IMG/VR virus record: IMGVR_UViG_3300025132_000028
Coordinates: 1 to 64,000 of that record
Reading direction: 5' to 3' (one strand)
Origin: a virus
DNA length: 64,000 nucleotides
Positions within the stretch are counted from its first letter, which is position 1; each line of letters opens with the position of its first letter. Positions 50,452 through 57,186 of the stretch are shown one piece after another. Both the position numbers and the translations under genes were made by a program. The notes beneath the pieces are model-generated. The model did not search any database, had not been told where the DNA came from, and saw only the letters and a program-made list of their open reading frames with translations.

Positions 50452-50717
50452 CTCAACGAGTTAATCTAATTGCAAATGAACAGGCATCGCCAACAACCGC
50501 AGGTACTGCAAGCAGTATCAGTAAAGCAACTTGTGTAAGACTTTACAACCAGACTGGTGCTGATGTTGTTGTTAATGTGAGTGCCACTGTTGGTGCAGCA
50601 AGTACAAATCAATTTACTATGTCAGCAGGTAGGACTGAATTTTTGGAAAAACTATCTACCGATGTTATTTTTACAGGTTCTGCAATTAAAGCAGCAAAGG
50701 TAGGATTTACAAACTAA
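50448..50717 (+). CDS. small beta-rich protein at the gene 68 position (89 aa)
   Basis: 89 residues between 67 and 21, where T4 has gene 68 (141 aa, helical). This protein does not look like gp68. It is Thr/Ala/Val-rich and beta-stranded (RVNLIANEQASPTTAGTASS, CVRLYNQTGADVVVNVSATV, QFTMSAGRTEFLEKLSTDVI), reminiscent of small decoration or head-surface proteins. It starts in an overlap with gene 67 and lies five bases before gene 21, so it is made with the head proteins. A capsid decoration role is a guess. Confidence 0.6.
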   Translation: MTQRVNLIANEQASPTTAGTASSISKATCVRLYNQTGADVVVNVSATVGAASTNQFTMSAGRTEFLEKLSTDVIFTGSAIKAAKVGFTN

Positions 50718-50722
50718 GAACC

Positions 50723-51370
50723 ATGAAACTAATTAGAGAAGAAATCGAAAATGTAGAAGTCGTAACTGAAGAAGTTAACGGTAAAAAGAAACTACATATC
50801 GAAGGTGTTTTCCTACAGGGTGAAATCAAGAATCGCAATGGACGTATGTATCCAATGAATGTTCTTGATAAAGAAGTATCACGTTACAACGAAGGTTTTG
50901 TAACGAAAGGTCGTGCACTTGGAGAATTAGGGCATCCTGATGGTCCTGTTGTAAACCTTGATCGTGTTTCTCATAAGATTACCTCTCTTGTAAAAGAGGG
51001 TTCAAACTATATTGGAAAGGCGAGAATACTTGATACTCCCATGGGAAAAATAGCAGCTTCTCTTTTAGATGAAGGAGTAAAACTAGGTGTTTCATCTCGT
51101 GGTATTGGTTCTTTAGTCAAGCAAGAAAGTTGCAGTGTAGTCGGTGATGACTTCATCCTTGCAACTGCTGCTGATATAGTAGCAGATCCTTCTGCTCCTG
51201 ATGCTTTTGTTAATGGAGTAATGGAAGGAAAAGAGTGGGTTTGGGAAGGTGGTTCTATTCGCGAAGCAGCTGCTGAAAAGGCAAGAATTGCTATCGAGAA
51301 TGCAGTAACCCAACGAGAATTAGAAGAACAGAAACTCTCAATGTTCAATAATTTTCTCTTAAATCTATAA
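50723..51370 (+). CDS. 21: prohead maturation protease gp21
   Basis: 215 residues; T4 gp21 has 212. It is a serine protease of the herpesvirus assemblin fold that degrades the scaffold and trims gp23 after Glu. FLQGEIKNRNGRMYPMNVLD is the conserved N-terminal motif. The likely catalytic residues are His71 in GELGHPDG, Ser124 or Ser125 in LGVSSRGIGS, and a second His at 84 (VSHKI). The C-terminal EEQKLSMFNNFLLNL resembles the segment removed in self-cleavage. It lies 4 bases after the previous gene. Confidence 0.93.
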   Translation: MKLIREEIENVEVVTEEVNGKKKLHIEGVFLQGEIKNRNGRMYPMNVLDKEVSRYNEGFVTKGRALGELGHPDGPVVNLDRVSHKITSLVKEGSNYIGKARILDTPMGKIAASLLDEGVKLGVSSRGIGSLVKQESCSVVGDDFILATAADIVADPSAPDAFVNGVMEGKEWVWEGGSIREAAAEKARIAIENAVTQRELEEQKLSMFNNFLLNL

Positions 51371-51374
51371 ACTC

Positions 51375-51382
51375 TATAAATA
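51375..51382 (+). promoter_or_regulatory. late promoter (TATAAATA) for gene 22, inside an inverted repeat
   Basis: A perfect TATAAATA flanked by AATCTATA (51362-51369) and TATAGATT (51385-51392), an 8-bp perfect inverted repeat with the box in its loop. The ATG of gene 22 is 54 nt further, preceded by CGGAGAG. Confidence 0.75.
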
Positions 51383-51435
51383 AGTATAGATTAAAACAAT
51401 TTTGTAACAATTTTGTTTTTGTCGGAGAGTAAACA

Positions 51436-52533
51436 ATGTCCGTTGGTAACCAATTAAAAGAAATGGCAGAAAGCGTAGTAACCAAAGGGGCACAATCTGC
51501 AGAACCTATGCAGAAGACCCCCAATTATGTCCCAGGTCAGGCATCTGTAGAAGATCTTGGCGGGCCATCCCCAGAAAATTACAAACCAGATGATGATTCA
51601 GCTAAACTGAAGACTCCATCTGCTGTTGTCGCAAAACCACCAGGAAAACCAGGTGCTAAGGCAGATTCTATGCCAAAAGCTCCTGATTATGCACCTGGTA
51701 AAGGTGGCGCTGACAGTTACAGCACTGGTAGTGGTAAAGCAAAGACTAAGGTTGAAGAGACCGAAGTTGAAGGTGATGTAGTTGAAGAAGAAAAAATCGA
51801 AACTACTGGAGATATTAATATCGATGTCACCGACGACATTAATGCAATGTTTAATGGTGAAGAACTCTCCGAGGAATTCAAAGGTAAAGCAGCAACAATT
51901 TTTGAAGCTGCTGTTCGTGCTAAAGTTAACGAACTTGCAGAGTCTATCGAAAAGCAGTATGCAGATGCAGCTGCTGAAGAAGTCACTGAGTTCAAGACTG
52001 AACTAACAGAAAGAATTGACAGCTACCTTGAGTACGTTGCCAATGAATGGTTCAGTTCTAATCAACTTGCAGTTGAGCACGGACTCAAAACAGAAATGAC
52101 TGAATCATTCCTTAAAGGAATGAAAGGTCTATTTGAAGATCATTATGTATCCATCCCTGAAGATAAATATGATGTACTTGAGGCTTTAAGCGTCAAGTTA
52201 GATGAAATGGAAACAAAACTCAACGAGCAGATTGAAGCTAACGTCACACTTCACTCAAAACTATCTGAGTCTACTAAGGCTGAGATCGTAAGTGAAATAT
52301 CCCGTGGTTTAGCTGAGTCTCAAAAAGATAAACTCGCCTCTCTTGCAGAAGGTGTTGAGTTTGAGAGTGAAAAACAATTTACAGAGAAGTTGAATACTAT
52401 TAAAGAATCTTATTTCTCTAACGGTACAACTACTCAAATTAGTGATCAGGCAGAGGTACCCTCATCGGATAAAGGGGAAACCGCATCTATGTCTGCTTAC
52501 ATCAGAGCACTAGGTAAGTACTCTGGAAAGTGA
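51436..52533 (+). CDS. 22: prohead scaffold protein gp22
   Basis: 365 residues; T4 gp22 has 269. It is the main scaffold inside the prohead, degraded by gp21. The first 120 residues are Pro/Gly/Lys-rich with repeats (KTPNYVPGQASVEDLGGPSP, MPKAPDYAPGKGGADSYSTG). The rest is long acidic helix (about 150-340) typical for gp22: AKVNELAESIEKQYADAAAE, VEHGLKTEMTESFLKGMKGL, FEDHYVSIPEDKYDVLEALS. The C-terminus is MSAYIRALGKYSGK. The N-terminal extension with two similar PNYxPG/PDYAPG segments appears to be a cyanophage feature. Confidence 0.92.
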   Translation: MSVGNQLKEMAESVVTKGAQSAEPMQKTPNYVPGQASVEDLGGPSPENYKPDDDSAKLKTPSAVVAKPPGKPGAKADSMPKAPDYAPGKGGADSYSTGSGKAKTKVEETEVEGDVVEEEKIETTGDINIDVTDDINAMFNGEELSEEFKGKAATIFEAAVRAKVNELAESIEKQYADAAAEEVTEFKTELTERIDSYLEYVANEWFSSNQLAVEHGLKTEMTESFLKGMKGLFEDHYVSIPEDKYDVLEALSVKLDEMETKLNEQIEANVTLHSKLSESTKAEIVSEISRGLAESQKDKLASLAEGVEFESEKQFTEKLNTIKESYFSNGTTTQISDQAEVPSSDKGETASMSAYIRALGKYSGK

Positions 52534-52577
52534 TTTTTATATGATTATACAAACTCAAACATCTCACATTCTCTAAA

Positions 52578-54008
52578 ATGTTAGGCAATGCCAATTACTT
52601 AGAGGAGAAGTGGGCTCCTCTTCTCGACGCTGAAGGCGTTGAGAAAATCTCAGACCCACATAGAAGAGCAGTTACTGCTGCTATTCTAGAGAACCAAGAA
52701 AAAGCACTTAAAGAAGAAGCAGGCTTGCTACAAGAAGCACCTACTTCTGGTTTTGGTGGTGCTCTTTCAGGTGGTGCAGACTTTAAAGGTGGTGCACTTA
52801 CTTCTACTGGTTCACCCACCGCAGGTTTCGACCCAGTTTTAATTTCATTGATCAGAAGATCAATGCCAAACTTGGTTGCTTATGACCTTGCTGGTGTTCA
52901 ACCAATGAACGGTCCTACAGGACTTATCTTCGCAATGAGATCTAAGTTCGTTAATGACGACGGTACACTAGGTAGCGAAGCATTATTCAACGAGCCAGAT
53001 ACAACCTTCTCTGGTTTATCAACCGCTAAGGGACAAACACTTGGTGCAGACTACACTGGTGCTACTGATGGTGGCGCTGCTGTTGGTTTCGGTACTACCG
53101 AGCAACAAGGTGCTAATCCTGGTCTTCTTACTCTTAATGCTGACGGCAAGAGCTACAACGTAGGTCAAGCAATGAGCACTGCTGAGGCAGAAGCACTTGG
53201 TGATGCTGGTAACGCTTTCCGCGAAATGTCATTCAGCATCGAGAAAGTTGCTGTTCAGGCACGTTCAAGAGCGCTAAAGGCAGAGTACAGTTTGGAACTA
53301 GCACAGGATCTCCGCGCTATTCATGGTTTAGATGCTGAGGCTGAACTCGCAAATATTCTCTCAACAGAGATTCTTGCTGAGATCAACCGCGAAGTTATCA
53401 GAACCATCTATAAGTCTGCTGAGGCAGGTGCTCAGAACAACGTTGCAACCGCTGGTGCGTTTGACTTAGACGTTGACTCCAATGGTAGATGGTCAGTTGA
53501 GAAGTTCAAAGGTTTACTTTTCCAAATCGAGAGAGACGCTAACGCGATCGCACAAAGAACTCGTAGAGGAAAGGGTAACATAATCCTATGTTCTTCTGAT
53601 GTTGCTTCTGCATTAACAATGGCTGGTGTATTAGATTACACACCTGCACTTAATGCTAACCTTAACGTTGATGACACTGGTAATACATTTGCTGGTACAA
53701 TCAATGGTAAGTACAGAGTATTCATCGACCCATTCTCAGGTGGTCAGAACGCTTCTGGCGCTCAGTACTACGTTGTTGGTTACAAAGGTACTTCACCTTA
53801 TGATGCTGGATTATTCTACTGTCCTTACGTTCCATTACAGATGGTAAGAGCAGTTGGAGAAAACACATTCCAACCAAAAATCGGGTTTAAGACTCGTTAC
53901 GGTATGGTTTCTAACCCATTTGCTGAAGGCGACAATGCTGGTGCAGGTCGTATCTTCGCTGGTGTTAACAGATACTATAGACGTGTACGTGTTGACAACT
54001 TAATGTAA
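52578..54008 (+). CDS. 23: major capsid protein gp23
   Basis: 476 residues; T4 gp23 has 521. It forms the hexamers of the head. The N-terminal 53 residues (YLEEKWAPLLDAEG, RRAVTAAILENQEKALKEEA) are the pro-region. The gp21 site is likely LLQE53/A54, in the place of the T4 cut. Then come LISLIRRSMPNLVAYDLAGV, QPMNGPTGLIFAMRSKF and the HK97-fold core, with SMRR-type ends FQPKIGFKTRYGMVSNPFAE and NRYYRRVRVDNLM. A strong terminator follows. No gene 24 (vertex protein) follows, as usual in cyanophages. Confidence 0.96.
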   Translation: MLGNANYLEEKWAPLLDAEGVEKISDPHRRAVTAAILENQEKALKEEAGLLQEAPTSGFGGALSGGADFKGGALTSTGSPTAGFDPVLISLIRRSMPNLVAYDLAGVQPMNGPTGLIFAMRSKFVNDDGTLGSEALFNEPDTTFSGLSTAKGQTLGADYTGATDGGAAVGFGTTEQQGANPGLLTLNADGKSYNVGQAMSTAEAEALGDAGNAFREMSFSIEKVAVQARSRALKAEYSLELAQDLRAIHGLDAEAELANILSTEILAEINREVIRTIYKSAEAGAQNNVATAGAFDLDVDSNGRWSVEKFKGLLFQIERDANAIAQRTRRGKGNIILCSSDVASALTMAGVLDYTPALNANLNVDDTGNTFAGTINGKYRVFIDPFSGGQNASGAQYYVVGYKGTSPYDAGLFYCPYVPLQMVRAVGENTFQPKIGFKTRYGMVSNPFAEGDNAGAGRIFAGVNRYYRRVRVDNLM

Positions 54009-54030
54009 GCGAGATGCTTATATTTTTCCA

Positions 54031-54058
54031 AGAGACTCCTTAGGGGGTCTCTTTTTTT
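54031..54058 (+). terminator. terminator after gene 23
   Basis: AGAGACTCC (54031-54039) and GGGGTCTCT (54044-54052) form a 9-bp stem with one G-T pair, a TTAG loop and a run of seven T. It ends the head operon after its most abundant product. Confidence 0.9.
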
Positions 54059-54066
54059 GTCAAGAT

Positions 54067-54095
54067 CTCCTGACACTAAATAATGTTACAGGAGG
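54067..54095 (+). promoter_or_regulatory. hairpin that covers a Shine-Dalgarno, with late box in its loop
   Basis: CTCCTG (54067-54072) pairs with CAGGAG (54089-54094) and ACA/TGT extends the stem. The 3' arm contains the AGGAGG ribosome binding site of the gene at 54105. The loop holds ACTAAATA (54075-54082), which resembles the late box. A transcript begun from it would start near 54088 and lack the 5' arm, freeing the site. Confidence 0.6.
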
Positions 54096-54104
54096 CTAAG
54101 ACAA

Positions 54105-54281
54105 ATGTTACACTTATTAGGTAAAGGAATTCAACCAGAATGGGATGATGAGAAGCATGATAGAGATGAGGTCTTTGCTTTTCTGTGTTACCGTGGAATT
54201 CACTATGCAAAAACTGTTTATATAGATTTTACGATGGAAGGTCCATCTTGGTTTCTAAGAAATCCTAGAAAGGGGGAGTAG
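54105..54281 (+). CDS. small protein of unknown function (58 aa)
   Basis: A 58-residue frame with a strong AGGAGG nine bases before the ATG. The sequence (LLGKGIQPEWDDEKHDRDEV, FAFLCYRGIHYAKTVYIDFT, MEGPSWFLRNPRKGE) looks like a compact alpha/beta domain with several aromatic residues. It lies behind the gene 23 terminator, so it depends on its own promoter, probably the late-type box in the leader hairpin. I do not recognise it. Confidence 0.6.
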   Translation: MLHLLGKGIQPEWDDEKHDRDEVFAFLCYRGIHYAKTVYIDFTMEGPSWFLRNPRKGE

Positions 54282-54314
54282 GCATTTCTTTTTATTAAGA
54301 AATACCCGACTAAG

Positions 54315-54322
54315 TATAAATT
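54315..54322 (+). promoter_or_regulatory. late-type box before the gene at 54361
   Basis: TATAAATT (one mismatch) sits in the loop of ACTAA (54309-54313) and TTAGT (54325-54329). A separate 7-bp inverted repeat, ATTTCTT/AAGAAAT, lies just upstream near 54284-54303, without a T-run. Confidence 0.45.
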
Positions 54323-54360
54323 TTTTAGTAAATAGTTATGTGTTTAATTCAAAACAATTC

Positions 54361-54513
54361 ATGCATAATCTAATACCACGCAGCGAATTAGACTCGTGGC
54401 AACACAACAGTAGATCAGACGACGAGACGATCAATGACTACTATGAATGTCTAGTTGAATGCGATTCAAGACAAAACGAATGCAAACGAATATGTAGAGA
54501 AATTCTACAATAA
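54361..54513 (+). CDS. small Cys-rich acidic protein (50 aa)
   Basis: A 50-codon frame: MHNLIPRSELDSWQHNSRSD then DETINDYYECLVECDSRQNE and CKRICREILQ. Four cysteines are spaced C-x4-C-x6-C-x3-C in a helical, acidic context, so it may bind metal or form disulphides. There is no clear ribosome binding site. Small proteins with a DYYECL-x-ECD-type motif seem familiar from other cyanophages, but I cannot name the family. A terminator follows four bases after the stop. Confidence 0.5.
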   Translation: MHNLIPRSELDSWQHNSRSDDETINDYYECLVECDSRQNECKRICREILQ

Positions 54514-54517
54514 ATAC

Positions 54518-54542
54518 AGGGGGTCAAGAGACCTCCTTTTTT
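54518..54542 (+). terminator. intrinsic terminator
   Basis: AGGGGGTC (54518-54525) and GACCTCCT (54530-54537) form an 8-bp stem with one G-T pair, AAGA loop and six T. It separates the small genes after gene 23 from the region with the leader RNA. Confidence 0.85.
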
Positions 54543-54562
54543 ATGTAATGAAATAAAAGACA

Positions 54563-54718
54563 ATGAAAGTCTTAACTCATCCTCTGACGATCTGTAACCT
54601 AATCATAGTAGGGTCTCTCGTCATGATCGAAACATTCCACATAAGATATCACGATAGAGGGTTGACACAATGTGATGGGTCTGTTATAATGAAAGAGTTG
54701 GACGCAACATGGGAGTGA
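54563..54718 (+). CDS. possible membrane peptide (51 aa)
   Basis: A 51-codon frame, MKVLTHPLTICNLIIVGSLV then MIETFHIRYHDRG and a polar tail. Residues 8-22 are hydrophobic enough for one membrane span. FHIRYHDRG resembles the end of the 24-residue peptide at 43524 (FIRYYDPH). The last third of the frame overlaps a consensus sigma70 promoter (54662-54690), so the tail may not be under coding constraint. There is no clear ribosome binding site. Moderately uncertain as a gene. Confidence 0.4.
   Translation: MKVLTHPLTICNLIIVGSLVMIETFHIRYHDRGLTQCDGSVIMKELDATWE
54662..54690 (+). promoter_or_regulatory. consensus sigma70 promoter
   Basis: TTGACA (54662-54667), 17 nt, TATAAT (54685-54690): both hexamers and the spacing are perfect. 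Transcription would start near 54697 and enter the structured leader. This is the strongest vegetative promoter seen in the window and should be read by unmodified host polymerase. Confidence 0.85.
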
Positions 54719-54926
54719 CTGAATAAACTTACTGGCAACCGCTAGTTAAGGTGATGAGACACAGGTGGTGCTGCTACGAAAGTAGAACCGATCAACCAAT
54801 CGGGTCTCAGGCAATAACGTTTTTACTTCTGTAGTAATGCCCGTTATTTGTTGGTATACAGGATTCCAACCTCCCTCCTTTTTTATTATGGTTTGTTTTC
54901 GTAGGGTGGTATGACCACCCTTTTTT
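54697..54926 (+). ncRNA. structured leader RNA or small RNA (riboswitch-like layout)
   Basis: About 230 nt between a perfect promoter and a terminator seven bases before the next ATG. Pairings seen: CTTACTGG/CTAGTTAAG (54728-54750, one bulge, one G-T); TGAGAC/GTCTCA (54755-54760, 54804-54809) enclosing CTAC-GAAA-GTAG (54774-54785) and CCGAT/ATCGG (54788-54803), a three-way junction; AATAACG/CGTTATT (54813-54819, 54842-54848) enclosing TTACT/AGTAA (54823-54837); then the terminator. ACCTCCCT (54870-54877) could pair at 7 of 8 positions with AGGGTGGT (54903-54910) and so disrupt the terminator. This is the layout of a transcription attenuator. A free-standing small RNA is the alternative. The RNA class was not identified. 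Confidence 0.6.
54904..54926 (+). terminator. intrinsic terminator directly before the phosphomannomutase gene
   Basis: GGGTGG (54904-54909), loop TATGA, CCACCC (54915-54920) and six T. The T-run ends six bases before the ATG at 54933, so this hairpin can either end the leader RNA or, if it does not form, allow expression of the gene. Confidence 0.85.
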
Positions 54927-54932
54927 AATGCT

Positions 54933-55652
54933 ATGAAGAAATTTATTTTTGATGTAGACGGGACTTTAACAGAAAGTCGAAAACCTATGGACATGGGGTT
55001 CATGGCAGAGTTTATAAAGTTTGAATGTAAATTTGATACCTACTTAGTCACTGGAAGTGATAGAGATAAAACAGTAGAGCAAGTAGGACTTGATGTTTAT
55101 AATCGTGCTGTTAGAGTTTTTAATTGTTCTGGAGCAGACATATATGTAAGAGATAAGAATGTTTATAGATCAAAATGGCAACCACCAAGAAGTTTAGTTA
55201 ATTTTCTTAGTGATGAATTAGATTACAGCACCTTTCCACATAAAACAGGTAATCATATTGAACATAGACCTGGTGGAATAAACTTTAGTATTATTGGAAG
55301 GGGTGATAATAGTATGGAATATAGGAAAGAATATGTAAAATGGGATATTAATACTGATGAAAGAATTAGTATTGCAGATAGAATTATAAATGAGTTCCCT
55401 TATTTAAATATTCAGATAGGTGGACAAACAGGATTAGATATATCAGATAATGATAAGAGCCAGATATTAAAATATTTTAGTCCTTTTGATGAAATACATT
55501 TCTTTGGTGATATGATGAAGGAAGGACAGAACGATTATCCTTTAGCAGAGGCACTAAGGGAATGGGGCGGTTATCCGCACTGTGTTAAAAACTGGGAGGA
55601 TACCCGAACCGAACTCAGAAAATATGTGGAACTTGACACACTTATAGTATAG
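54933..55652 (+). CDS. phosphomannomutase-like HAD phosphatase
   Basis: 239 residues, close to eukaryotic-type phosphomannomutase (about 245). HAD motif I is FDVDGT with Asp7 and Asp9; VTGSDRDK near 40 holds motif II; HRPGGINFSIIGRG near 110 and GGQTGLDISDNDKS near 165 match the phosphomannomutase cap and core; motif IV is FFGDMMKEGQND near 190. The enzyme would convert mannose-6-phosphate to mannose-1-phosphate for GDP-sugars. Neighbouring epimerase and nucleotidyltransferase genes support sugar metabolism. No ribosome binding site is visible, as a terminator occupies that place. A phosphatase with another substrate cannot be excluded. Its 3' end holds the next promoter. Confidence 0.75.
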   Translation: MKKFIFDVDGTLTESRKPMDMGFMAEFIKFECKFDTYLVTGSDRDKTVEQVGLDVYNRAVRVFNCSGADIYVRDKNVYRSKWQPPRSLVNFLSDELDYSTFPHKTGNHIEHRPGGINFSIIGRGDNSMEYRKEYVKWDINTDERISIADRIINEFPYLNIQIGGQTGLDISDNDKSQILKYFSPFDEIHFFGDMMKEGQNDYPLAEALREWGGYPHCVKNWEDTRTELRKYVELDTLIV

Positions 55653-55666
55653 TGCTATACTAAATA
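55633..55666 (+). promoter_or_regulatory. sigma70 promoter with inverted repeat, overlapping a late-type box
   Basis: TTGACA (55633-55638), 17 nt, TATACT (55656-55661). Around the -10 lies TAGTATAG-TG-CTATACTA, a perfect 8-bp inverted repeat, a likely operator. ACTAAATA (55659-55666) overlaps the -10 and resembles the late box, so the site could be used early and late. It lies across the end of the phosphomannomutase gene. Confidence 0.7.
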
Positions 55667-55694
55667 ACATTACGAGGACTCGAAAGATCGTAAC

Positions 55695-55746
55695 CCTGCG
55701 TAGAAAAATCACCCTTGTCGGGGGTGACATCATCCGCAGGTTTTTT
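55695..55746 (+). terminator. nested hairpin terminator in the leader of the gene at 55774
   Basis: CCTGCG (55695-55700) pairs with CGCAGG (55735-55740), enclosing TCACCC (55709-55714) and GGGTGA (55722-55727), and six T follow. It lies between promoter and ATG, so it could attenuate the gene behind it or end phosphomannomutase transcripts. Confidence 0.7.
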
Positions 55747-55773
55747 AGTATCTGCGAGACAAGAAAAAAACAA

Positions 55774-56130
55774 ATGATCAAATCAACAATCGCTGCAGTA
55801 GCAGCATCTCCATTCCTATTCGCTGGTGCAGCCTTTGCTGGTCCATACGTCAATTTGGAAGCAACTGGTTCATACCCTGATGGTTCTTATACATCTGGCG
55901 GACTAGAAGCAGTAGTTGGATATGAAGGAGAAACACCTAGTGGAATTGGTTGGTATGTATCTGGTGGTCCTACAGTGACTCACACAGAAACTACTGATGA
56001 GTTCGGTGATGTAGAATTCATTGGATACCTTGGTGGTTCTTATGATAAGTTCTACGGTGAAATCTCAGGTGTAACTGCAGAAGACGATATCGACTGGGGT
56101 GCTAAAGCAGGTGTGAAGTTCACATTCTAA
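55774..56130 (+). CDS. secreted, beta-rich small protein (118 aa)
   Basis: A clear signal peptide (IKSTIAAVAASPFLFAGAAF, cleaved after AFA, about residue 22) precedes about 96 residues of alternating strands: PYVNLEATGSYPDGSYTSGG, LEAVVGYEGETP, IGWYVSGGPTVTHTE, EFIGYLGGSYDKFYGEISGV and the end WGAKAGVKFTF with terminal Phe. This resembles a small outer-membrane beta-barrel or part of a porin. It would be exported to the outer membrane or periplasm of the host, for example to block secondary infection; that role is inference. It has its own promoter, leader hairpin and terminator, so it is a single-gene unit. Confidence 0.7.
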   Translation: MIKSTIAAVAASPFLFAGAAFAGPYVNLEATGSYPDGSYTSGGLEAVVGYEGETPSGIGWYVSGGPTVTHTETTDEFGDVEFIGYLGGSYDKFYGEISGVTAEDDIDWGAKAGVKFTF

Positions 56131-56165
56131 ATTAGTAGACAATAATACATCTAGATGTTATAATT

Positions 56166-56189
56166 AGGGTGCGACGGCACCCTTTTTTT
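56166..56189 (+). terminator. intrinsic terminator
   Basis: AGGGTGC (56166-56172), loop GACG, GCACCCT (56177-56183) and a run of seven T. It isolates the secreted protein gene from gene 3. Confidence 0.9.
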
Positions 56190-56198
56190 ATGTTGTCA

Positions 56199-56206
56199 GA
56201 TAAATA
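56199..56206 (+). promoter_or_regulatory. late-type promoter box before gene 3
   Basis: GATAAATA (one mismatch) lies 16 nt before the gene 3 ATG. AAAGG before the ATG could pair with CCTTT of the upstream terminator tail in read-through RNA. Confidence 0.6.
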
Positions 56207-56221
56207 AAAATAAAAGGCGAA

Positions 56222-56761
56222 ATGTCTACGAATCGGTTTTACGCGAAAGAAATACAGAATAGGAATTATTTGTCCCCAGTAGGGTTCAAGTTTGCACTAA
56301 CAAAATATCCTAAAGTTTCTTTCCTAGCAAATAGAGCAACAATACCAAGTATCCAAGCAGGTACTGCTATCCAACCATCCTACCTTAAGGATGTTAATGT
56401 TCCTGGTGATAAACTAGTATATGATGATTTCCAATTAACATTCATTGTGGATGAGAATATGGAAAATTATATGAGTATTCATAATTGGTTAGTTGGATTA
56501 ACATATCCAGAATCAGTACAACAATTTACTGATCAAATTGCTGGTGATATGAAAAATCAATTTAGTGAAGGAACTTTACTTATTCTTAATAGTAGTTTCC
56601 AAACTCAGACACAGGTTAAATTTAGGGAACTATTCCCAATATCACTAACTCCTCTTGAGTTCTTAGCTGATGAAACTGAAACAAACTACTTTACAGCAAC
56701 AGCATCTTTCAAGTATACTATTTACAATATATTCGCAGCGGACGGTAGAACTCCTTTATGA
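56222..56761 (+). CDS. 3: tail completion protein gp3
   Basis: 179 residues, like T4 gp3 (176). It caps the tail tube before gp15 binds. NRNYLSPVGFKFALTKYPKV at the start, FLANRATIPSIQAGTAIQPS, VNVPGDKLVYDDFQLTFIVD and MENYMSIHNWLVGLTYPESV are the conserved features of gp3 in these phages, with a tube-like fold related to gp19. It stands apart from the other tail genes, just before uvsY, as in other T4-like cyanophages. It overlaps uvsY by four bases. Confidence 0.9.
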   Translation: MSTNRFYAKEIQNRNYLSPVGFKFALTKYPKVSFLANRATIPSIQAGTAIQPSYLKDVNVPGDKLVYDDFQLTFIVDENMENYMSIHNWLVGLTYPESVQQFTDQIAGDMKNQFSEGTLLILNSSFQTQTQVKFRELFPISLTPLEFLADETETNYFTATASFKYTIYNIFAADGRTPL

Positions 56762-57186
56762 ATCTAAGTGACATTGAAAAGATGTGGGAGAAAGACTCTC
56801 GTATCGATCCAGATAATTTACATACAGAATCTCAAAATATTCCTTCTTTACATGCGAAGTATCATCAACTTCACAATCAATTTGTGCAACTAAAAATTCA
56901 GGCAAAGACTAAGTATGATAATGTTTACTTAGAACGTCATGTTTATTACTCAGGAAAGGCAGATCCAGAGATCTATGAGAAAGAACCTTTCCCGTATAAA
57001 GTTAGAGATAAAGAAGCAATGGACAGATATATGAGGGCAGATGATAAAGTTGCTCTTGCACAACAGAAAATATCTCTCTATGAAATGATCATTAAATACC
57101 TTGAGGATATTATCAAATGTATCCATAATAGAAGTTATCATATCAATAATTCTATTGAGTGGCACAAGTTCCAAGGAGGATTCTAA
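56758..57186 (+). CDS. uvsY: recombination mediator UvsY
   Basis: 142 residues; T4 UvsY has 137. It loads the UvsX recombinase onto DNA covered by single-strand binding protein. The pattern LSDIEKMWEKDSRIDPDNLH, IPSLHAKYHQLHNQFVQLKI, KAKTKYD-like stretch and MIIKYLEDIIKCIHNRSYHI, ending NNSIEWHKFQGGF, is distinctive. It overlaps gene 3 at its start and the epimerase gene at its stop (TAATG), so a recombination protein and a sugar enzyme share a message. Confidence 0.93.
   Translation: MNLSDIEKMWEKDSRIDPDNLHTESQNIPSLHAKYHQLHNQFVQLKIQAKTKYDNVYLERHVYYSGKADPEIYEKEPFPYKVRDKEAMDRYMRADDKVALAQQKISLYEMIIKYLEDIIKCIHNRSYHINNSIEWHKFQGGF

Noticed and set aside
54009-54560. A vertex protein gene 24 after gene 23
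   Set aside because: Only short frames of 58 and 50 codons are present; nothing resembles a second capsid-fold protein.
54750-54790. Possible hammerhead ribozyme (TGATGAG followed by GAAA)
   Set aside because: The residue before TGATGA is G rather than the required C, GAAA is a hairpin loop instead of linking two stems, and the required stem between them does not close.
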